Assembly: GCA_016785225.1 (NCBI GenBank)
Contig: JAFBJZ010000969.1
Span: forward strand, 1,397,001 to 1,461,000
Length of the DNA: 64,000 nt
Direction of reading: 5' to 3'
Origin: Psettodes erumei
Lineage: Eukaryota; Chordata; Actinopteri; Pleuronectiformes; Psettodidae
Shown piece after piece: positions 57,547-64,000 of the stretch (positions within the stretch are counted from its first letter, which is position 1; each line of letters begins with the position of its first letter). The translations under genes and the position numbers were made by a program. The notes beneath the pieces were generated by a model, which made no database searches, was not told the DNA's origin, and saw nothing but the letters and a program-made list of their open reading frames with translations.

Positions 57547-58639
57547 ATTATTGTGAAAAACGAATAATCATCCTTTTTTGGAGCAAAATTAAAACTGAAA
57601 TCAAAGTGGATATCCGTTCGGAGGGTGGAGGGCGTCGCCGCAGACTGTGAAACCTGACGAGGCGTATTTGTGATTTGCACTTGAAAAAGAAGAAAGTTGG
57701 AGGACGCACAGTCTGAGAATTTGATTTGAGAAATCAAGGTCATCTTAGAACCATTTACAGCAGAAGTTAGAGGGACCCCCCCCCACCACCACCACCGTTT
57801 TATGGCCACTTCTGATTCGCCCACTCAAGTTTGCATCATGATTCTCATCATGACCCCTCAGAAGGGTCCCGAGCCTTGTGTTGAAACCCACACGACGGCT
57901 CTGTCAGTCACACACACACACACACACAGTTTCATGCACTCTGTCACCGTCTCATGTCCTTGTACAAGACTATCAATCATGGATCAATGATGACGGCCCT
58001 GTCTATTCTGCTAAGCCCTATCGATCTCACACCGCCGCTCCGTGGACGCTCCAGACGTTAGACACGTCCTTTTATGAGGTCGGCAGATAAATGATGGAGA
58101 GGTAGAGGAGATTCAGGGGGCGATAAGGTGGTTGTCGTTTCATTTCTTTATAAAAATGAAAAGGAAAGAGGCCGTCGTGCCTCGCCGCCCCCTCGCTCTG
58201 CCTCTCTTTGTCTGCGTCGCTCTGCCTCCAGCTCGGCGGGGTCCTCTAGTGTTGGCTCTGCGACAAGGCATGACAACAGCGAGTTCAAATGACGCCGTCC
58301 TTGTCAGAAAGGGACATTTTGAAAGACGACGATGGCAGCATTGACACCTCGCTGCAGCTCGGTTTTTTTGTGTTTTTTTGCCATATTAATTAAAAACTGA
58401 ATTCACGTTCTCTTCCATGGAGATCCCGTGTCCTGTGGAGGACAGAGCGATAAAGGCGGCCTGAAATGTTTCTCTGCAATATTGTTGAGACCAAACTGAA
58501 AACATTTGAGCCTCCAGATTCATCACAAGCAGTGATTTGCTGCTGTTGTCATTCACGCTGCAGCCTGAAGAAAAACCTTTCTGTCTAAAAATAATAATAA
58601 TCAGAATGTGATGAATAATTAAGAACAAACCCCCTACAG

Positions 58640-58830
58640 GATGAGAGAAGTTTGGACCGTGAGGTTCGGGGCGGCTCGGCAGTCACCTAAAAGTTCCCGG
58701 TTCGATCCCCGGCTCCTCCGGAGAGCGGAGCGTTGGCGTGTTCTCGACGCTGCGTCATCAGTGTGTGAATGAGACACGACGGACATTGGAAAGTGTTTTA
58801 CAGCGGTCGATAGACGAGAAAAGCCATTTA
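58640..58830 (+). repeat. Degenerate teleost interspersed repeat with tRNA-like B box
   Basis: Contains GGGGCGGCTC, then a GGTTCGATCCC box B-like motif, CATCAGTGTGTGAATGAG, and AAGTGTTTTACAGCGGTCGA TAGACGAGAAAAGCCATTTA. This order matches the very common fish repeat family ending in AAAGCGCTATATAA-like sequence. The copy is internally deleted, and no intact tRNA fold is present. Confidence 0.6.
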
Positions 58831-58921
58831 CCAAGAGGAGAAAGAGTCGCGCATGCCGTCCATTCTCCGATTCAGTCCTCAGAACTTCATCACGCTTCAT
58901 ACAGCAGCATACAAACCACAC

Positions 58922-58953
<32 letters not shown>

Positions 58954-59410
58954 GGCTGTCACCCAGCAACACAAGTCAAAGTCACTCAGCTCTTCACGTG
59001 TAAGAGCGAACACGAGTGTGAGCTCTCCCCATTGTAAACATGCAAGTTTATTGCAGAAAGTGTGAAGGTTCACATCGCGATAAGGCCCTTTATGTAATTT
59101 ATGTACTCATGAGAGAGGAAAAAATCATAAATCAATCCCATTTAAAATGTAGAAAATAAAAAAAACACTCTTGAATATCAACAGAAATACTTTGCAATAC
59201 TTTGAATTTCCCAGGTGATAGTCTGTGGCATGTCCTTGTATGAGGGCGTTTGTCTGGTTGAAGGTCCGAGGACTGAAATGATAATATGACAAACAACAGT
59301 GTGGAGGTTTCTTTCTTTTCATACATATACAGCACACTATATTAGCACAGTGTAAAATGTACAGCTACCAAACGGACGTATGTTAAATGTGACATCACAA
59401 ATCCCTGAGT

Positions 59411-59441
59411 CTCCTCCTCCTCCTCCTCCTCCTCCTCCTCC
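59411..59441 (+). repeat. (CTC)10 forming the nol4l exon 4 polypyrimidine tract
   Basis: The CTC repeat runs directly into the CAG acceptor of exon 4, so the 3' splice site is embedded in a microsatellite. Confidence 0.95.
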
Positions 59442-59443
59442 AG

Positions 59444-59544
59444 AGAACGACCGGCCCAGCTCCCTGGCGTCGGAGGTGATCGACTATAACGTGCCCCTCA
59501 CCACCACCTACATGAAGCAGATGAAGCTGCAGTGCATGAACAAG
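59444..59544 (+). CDS. nol4l: nol4l exon 4
   Basis: 101 nt, phase 1-0: (E)NDRPSSLASEVIDYNVPL, then TTTYMKQMKLQCMNK. Matches the NOL4 segment MIDYNMPITMAYMKHMKLQLLN. Acceptor CAG after (CTC)n, donor GTAGGT. Confidence 0.95.
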
Positions 59545-59613
59545 GTAGGTGGAGGAGCCGCATGCGACGGATCACAAAGTAAATCTGTTTTTTTTTTTTG
59601 GGGGGGTAGAGCA

Positions 59614-59646
<33 letters not shown>

Positions 59647-60139
59647 CTCGTCTGCAATTAAAACCCTGTAATGAGCAGAAATCTGGGTGTTTGAGGCGAC
59701 GCTCGTGCAGGGCAGTGACCCAGAACCATTTATATTCTGCGGCTGCGTTTAAGATGCCAGCGAACGACCCGAGCGGGACGAACCGTCTCACAATGTTTTC
59801 TGGTGTGTCTGAAAACCGCTCGCTGATGTTGGAGGGGAACGGGCGCTGTTTGGCCTTTCTTTCAGTACTTTGGTAAAAAATGGCCGTTTCATTAAAGTTA
59901 GTGCTTTGGCGTCACAGTCACCGCTCAGTCAAGGTGAGGGAACCGTCGTGGCTGATGTCAGGGAACCAGGTTTGGTGGGAAAATCACGTGACTCCAGTAT
60001 TTCTACAAAGTGGTTGATTGATCAGTGAACCGATCGTTATGGTTGAATCATTTTTTTTTTTTTCAAACAAAGATGAGCTTGTTCCTCCTGCTCCTCCTCC
60101 TCCTCCTCCTGTATGTGGACCAGCTGGCTGGGCTAGGTG

Positions 60140-60175
<36 letters not shown>

Positions 60176-60409
60176 TAAGGGTGGAGGTGGTGATTGGTGG
60201 TGTATTCCACATTGTTCCATTGACACCGGCGCCACCGCTCCACCCTGTACCACCGTGACTTTCAGTACCGCACACACTCGCTGTCACTCATATTCCCAGT
60301 GTGTATGTGTGTGTGTGTGTGTGTGTTGGACAGACAGACAGACACACACATACAGTATATTGACATTCCAGTGCAAATTGGCACTTTGGCGTCTCCCTCT
60401 CTCTCTCCT

Positions 60410-60495
60410 CAGCTAATTAACTCGACGCTCTGAGGCCCCGCTTAATTAGAATGAGCTCAACCCTCTGTTCGCCCTGCCCGTTATCTGGCAACACA
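60410..60495. promoter_or_regulatory. Candidate enhancer (nol4l intron 4)
   Basis: CAGCTAATTAACTCGACG, GCTTAATTAGAATGAGCTC and CGTTATCTGGCAACAC are grouped in a short repeat-free stretch; homeodomain- and GATA-like cores. Conservation untested. Confidence 0.3.
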
Positions 60496-60622
60496 CGCAC
60501 ACACACACACACACACACGCGCACACATGCACACACATGGCATATCTGAAAAACACGCATGCAGTTCAATACATCCTCATTCCCACCTCCCTCACTTCCC
60601 CCTTTCCCTCTCTCTCACACAT

Positions 60623-60631
<9 letters not shown>

Positions 60632-60685
<54 letters not shown>
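60632..60685 (+). repeat. (CA)27 microsatellite
   Basis: Pure CA tract in nol4l intron 4. Confidence 0.95.
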
Positions 60686-60687
<2 letters not shown>

Positions 60688-61369
60688 GAAACACTGAGGC
60701 AAACTCACACCTGCAGCAACCTCGTTGACTCCCGTCACTCTCCGACAGTTGCGCGGGTCTGTTTGGCGACGCCTTGTCAACGCCGCTCTAATTAGTTCGC
60801 ACTGACACTTTGACATGATTCTCATTACCGTCCTCATGTTAGAGCCCAGCGAATGAAAAGAAACCAACATTTTTCTTTTCATGTATTTCTCGCATCCTCT
60901 TTCATCTTCGCCCTTTGTGTTAAAATAGCCGTCATGTCTCTCGAAAAAGTCTTCTCTTCTTCCCGCCGGGCTTTCAGCTCCGTGCGCCCGACCCTTGAGC
61001 TTCTGCTAACTGTACTTAGATGATAAAAGAAGTGAAGTCTGGCGCTGTGATCTCCACCATCAGACTCACGTGACTGAGATGTAAAAAAAAAAAAGAAACG
61101 CTGCACGCTCTGTTCCGAGTCGCTGTATTGATCTGCAGTCGTTCTCCAGAAGTCAGCCTGCGAAGGATAAATAAAATATGCGGGCGCGGCCCACAACCCC
61201 TGGAAGGTTTGCGGGATCCCGATCGATGCTGAGCCTCCGATCGTGGCGGCCGCGTGCCAATATTCAGCGTCTTTCAGCCTGGGTCATCTGATCGTGTTGT
61301 CGTTATCGCCGCGGATTCCTGTCGGTCAGGGGAGAAGCTGTTGAAACGGCGTCGGAGCTCGAATCCAAA

Positions 61370-61640
61370 CGTCCAAAAATGAGATTAATTGTTTAGTCGC
61401 TTGACTCAAAAATGATTCTGCAGCTATTTGAGTCATGGATCAGTCAGTGGAGTCAGCTGCCAGCATCTGCTGCTGCTTTTCTCAGCCTCTCACCATCGTG
61501 AAGTTATGGAATCATGATGGACATTTCCTGCAGTTTTCTGACATTTTGCAGACTTGGCGATTTATCGATGAATCGATAAATTGATTGGCAGGTGGATCGC
61601 TAATGAAAGTAATTGTTAGTTGCTGCCCCAGAGAGCAAAT
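61370..61640. repeat. hAT/MITE-like element remnant with ATCGAT-rich ends
   Basis: GATTTATCGATGAATCGATA, AATTGATTGGCAGG, then AATTGTTAGTTGCTGCCCCA. This resembles the terminus CAGGGCTGCAACTAACGATT seen in abundant non-autonomous vertebrate DNA elements. Related fragments appear near 6590, 27670-27720 and 29230. Confidence 0.5.
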
Positions 61641-62299
61641 AAGAAGAAATAACACTGCAGCGACTGGTTTGATTCGATTGTTTCTTTTAATGGCAGAGTT
61701 GGCAGTTCGATACTTGGCTCCTCCCATCTCCGTCCTGACCTGTCCTTGAGCAATACACTTCAATACCAATATACTGTATCTGTGACCTCGGCCAATACGC
61801 CGGGCAGCCTCCACTACGAGGTTGACCGGCGAATCTTCTCTTGCTGTTGATTTCTTTGAGAGGTCGACTTTTGAAAAGCTGCATGATTTGTCCACCTCCC
61901 ACACCTACACCTTCACCCACACATGCACACACACCTTCACCCACACGTGCACACACACACCTGCACACCAGCATGCACACACACCTGCACCGACACGTAA
62001 ACGCTCATATGTGATCAATATACAGTGAGACCAGACTCGCTTTTCAGTTTTACAACCAGAAGCCTTAAAGTGAAGTTTTAGCTGACGGCATTCAGTCTGT
62101 ACTTGCTTTTTTCTGTGCGTGTGTGTGTCTGTGTGTGTGCGCGTGCGTGTGTGTGTTTAGCAGGACGAGACTTGTGCTGCAGAAAGATTACGGCGTGTCG
62201 GCCCAGAGGAGCAGGAGTACAGACAGGAATAGAGGAGCAGTGACTCACTCACCTATAGAAATAACACAGGACATGTGGGAGCAATAGGTTCACACAATG

Positions 62300-62372
62300 T
62301 ACGTGCGTGTGCGTGCGTGCGTTTGCGTGCGTGTGCATGCGTGCGTGTGCATGTGCGTGCGTGTGCGCCTGC
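62300..62372 (+). repeat. (GTGC/GT)n alternating tract
   Basis: GTGCGTGC, GTGCATGC and similar units; nearly strict alternating purine-pyrimidine, Z-DNA-prone. Confidence 0.8.
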
Positions 62373-62719
62373 AGAATAGTTGAATAACGCTCGGGTCGGA
62401 CTCTTTGTCTGGCTCGTTTTTATGAGTGAGAATAACGGAACGCGGAGAAGAGAGACGAAGACAGAGAGGGTCATCTGTTCTTTTATACCTGAGAGGGAAA
62501 ATGAGCCGAAGGCGGGCGGAAGAAGAAAATGAGGAGGAGGAAGAACAAGAAGAAGAAGAAGAGAGGAGGATGCGCTGCACGTTTGTGATGTGTGAATCCT
62601 CCACCGGCTCCATTAGCACTCATCCCAAGCCTCCGTTCATGCGCCCATCCCTTTATCTCTCCCTCTATCCGCCCCCCATCCCAATTCAATAAAAGGAGGA
62701 AATTACCCAGGATGCTTCC

Positions 62720-62970
62720 TGGCATGGGGAGGGGGGTGGGGAGCGGGGAAGTGTTTAGGGAGGGGTTGCCGCAGACAATCGGGTGAGGAGGAGAGGAGGC
62801 GAGGGGTTGGGGTGGGGGCGGGGGGCAGTGGCTCGGTCTGTCTGAAGTGAAGTGTAAATGAGGATGTGCTCGGCCCGGGCGAAAAGAAAAACCAGAAAAT
62901 TTGTAGGGGGGGGGCATAGGAGGAAGAGGTGGTTGGGGGAGGTGAAGGCGGGGGGGGGGGGGCAGGGAAT
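62720..62970 (+). other. G-rich region with several potential G-quadruplexes
   Basis: Runs of four to twelve G recur, notably at 62725-62764, 62797-62829 and 62905-62963, on the sense strand of nol4l intron 4. These would be in the pre-mRNA. Confidence 0.6.
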
Positions 62971-63499
62971 CAGAGAAGGAATTAAAAAAGAGGAGAATGA
63001 GGTGGTTCATTATCGTTTATGGTCTCCCCCTCTCCCTCTCTCTGCCCATTATTTCAGCTACCTCCAGAGGAAAGACATTTCATTATTTTTGGGAGGAGGG
63101 GTGTGTGTGTGTGTGTGTGTGCAGAGGGGAGATAGGTTGGGGGGTTGGTCTATTATAATTACTAAAAGACTGTTGAGACGTCAGCAGAAGAAAAAAAAAA
63201 AATTATACATTTGGAGATAAAAGGCCGGTCGCTGGAACAACCTTGGAAATTGTGACCAAGACTTTTAGTCCAGTGTTCGTAACAAAACTGATCTGGAATC
63301 AGTGTTTTTGCATAAATCGGTCACATAACTCCACCGCCCACATCCGCAGCTTTGTTTCGGCTAACGTCGATTTATAATAATAACAAAGTGAAAGTAAAAT
63401 GCAATGAAATGAAAATTCTTTTTTGGACCTCAGCCCTCGTTTCAGGATGGCGGGGGCGTTCTTTAGAAATCCAGCAGAAGGGGAAAATAATGGAAATGA

Positions 63500-63990
63500 C
63501 CTCGAGGGCCCAAACGCCGGCAGATCCCGCACGGCTGCCGTAGCAACCCGGGAACCGCGGCGTACGGTCGGGCCGCCTCATGTGCACCGAATCAATTCAG
63601 CGCAATGTCGTCGGAAAACAAAACACAAGGTCTGTACTTCGCCAAATAAAAAAAAAAGACTTCTAATAGAAGTTGGCAGCCGAGGACAGGCAACTTTGTC
63701 GACTTTTTAATCGCACAAACTGTGTCGACGCCATTGTGTCATCTCATATATGTCATCTCACGTGTCACCTTGTAAGGTGCATTGTCTCAGCGGTCACGGC
63801 TGCAAACCCTTTAACGACGGCACGATTGCATAAATCAGCGCTATAAACACCGAACGCATCTGGTGCGGGGCGCGCAGCCGACGCGGGAGTTCACGCACGG
63901 AGCGGCGGCCGCCCCCTTCCTCCCGCCTCCACGCCCTCGGTGTGGGTTTGCGGTAGGGGCGCGACCTTTATGGCGTCTTATCCTCTCACC
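63500..63990 (+). promoter_or_regulatory. CpG-dense segment, candidate internal nol4l promoter
   Basis: CpG frequency rises sharply, with GGGGCGCGCAGCCGACGC and CGGAGCGGCGGCCGC near 63870-63912 and an X-box-like GTAGCAACCC near 63540. Human NOL4L has a shorter isoform lacking the residues encoded by the first exons, so a promoter at this position, upstream of the missing 3' exons, is plausible. No transcript evidence is available. Confidence 0.35.
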
Positions 63991-64000
63991 ATCTGGCCCA

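Larger units (their letters stand above)
54805..59443 (+). other. nol4l intron 3 (about 4.6 kb)
   Basis: Holds a long pyrimidine-rich tract at 56305-56625, a homeodomain-rich segment at 56640-56720, CA/TG tracts at 57178-57202, 57241-57264, 57336-57382 and 57511-57544, another TAAT-rich stretch at 57425-57500, a teleost repeat remnant at 58640-58830 and a TG tract at 58921-58948. No exon is seen. Confidence 0.6.
38009..64000 (+). other. nol4l: nol4l locus, 5' part (nucleolar protein 4-like)
   Basis: Four coding exons (38009-38440, 52875-53027, 54693-54804, 59444-59544) join in frame into 266 residues; the rest of the gene is off the right edge. The core is near-identical to the NOL4/NOL4L family: DWCLRTYGDSGKTKTVTRRK, AKFKFWVKSKGFQ, VAVVEDFFDIIYAMHVE, HAGQKKTYKA, YAFLPREAVTHFLMSC and CQKRMH. 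These are nuclear/nucleolar proteins without an established biochemical activity, and human NOL4L is a rare leukaemia fusion partner. The commd7 neighbour favours nol4l over nol4. Exons expected downstream (SAVNSDLSSNLEERMQSPQNL region in NOL4) are not in the window. Confidence 0.92.
59545..64000 (+). other. nol4l intron 4 (to window edge)
   Basis: No further exon is recognised. Contents: CA tract 59615-59644, TG tract 60139-60174, CA tracts near 60490-60519 and 60632-60685, TAAT-rich segment 60410-60490, hAT-like repeat 61370-61640, GTGC-type alternation 62300-62372, G-rich runs 62720-62970 and CpG-dense DNA 63500-63990. Confidence 0.6.

Noticed and set aside
58690..58720. Possible tRNA gene (GGTTCGATCCC box B)
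   Set aside because: No cloverleaf can be formed around it; flanking sequence matches a teleost interspersed repeat.
62426..62692. Frame with EEENEEEEEQEEEEERR in nol4l intron 4
   Set aside because: GA-rich simple sequence; does not resemble the expected next NOL4L exon and lacks splice signals.

Overview
The window is vertebrate nuclear DNA, almost certainly from a ray-finned (teleost) fish. Coding capacity is confined to short exons with GT-AG introns. (CA/TG)n microsatellites are extremely dense, CpG islands are present, and remnants of typical teleost interspersed repeats recur. I see no rRNA, tRNA gene, CRISPR array or prokaryote-style operon. Most of the long open frames are microsatellite artefacts (runs of CVCV or HTHT).

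Three protein-coding genes can be reconstructed. (1) On the minus strand, 1 to about 16.3 kb, lies the 5' part of a de novo DNA methyltransferase of the DNMT3 family. A non-coding or start-codon-completing exon 1 lies near 16.24 kb, followed by coding exons at 11277-11385, 3453-3603, 2901-2986, 2653-2790, 1379-1525 and 1-50. The last is the start of the PWWP domain, and the rest of the gene lies off the left edge. All exon phases join in frame. The neighbours place it as dnmt3b, although its N-terminal exons retain DNMT3A-like motifs. (2) On the plus strand, 17157-21284, is a complete nine-exon commd7 (199 aa). It is head-to-head with dnmt3b across a short shared promoter interval carrying NRF1-, CRE- and ETS-like sites. 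(3) On the plus strand from about 37 kb to beyond the right edge are the first four coding exons (266 aa) of nol4l, with a CpG-island promoter and a 14.4-kb first intron. The order and orientation dnmt3b(-) commd7(+) nol4l(+) match my recollection of human 20q11.21 (DNMT3B, COMMD7, NOL4L), which supports the gene assignments.

Layout: 1-16.3 kb dnmt3b 5' half with large introns; 16.3-17.16 kb divergent promoter; 17.16-21.5 kb commd7, with a 36-bp minisatellite in intron 1; 21.5-36.7 kb gene-poor intergenic DNA with giant TG/CA tracts, inverted repeats and one unassigned exon-like segment at 34215-34294; 36.7-38.4 kb nol4l CpG island and exon 1; 38.4-64 kb nol4l introns with RFX X-box-like motifs, homeodomain-rich candidate enhancers, G-quadruplex runs and a CpG-rich segment at the right edge that could be an internal promoter.

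The genes share a chromosomal neighbourhood but no evident pathway. DNMT3 enzymes methylate DNA, COMMD7 is a Commander/COMMD subunit linked to NF-kB and endosomal sorting, and NOL4L is a poorly characterised nuclear protein. The most unusual feature is how often simple repeats sit directly at splice sites. The strongest case is commd7 exon 3, which lies between a (TG)17 and a (CA)18 tract that are complementary in RNA. I found no wholly new biological system; the findings are mainly RNA-structural, promoter and repeat hypotheses.
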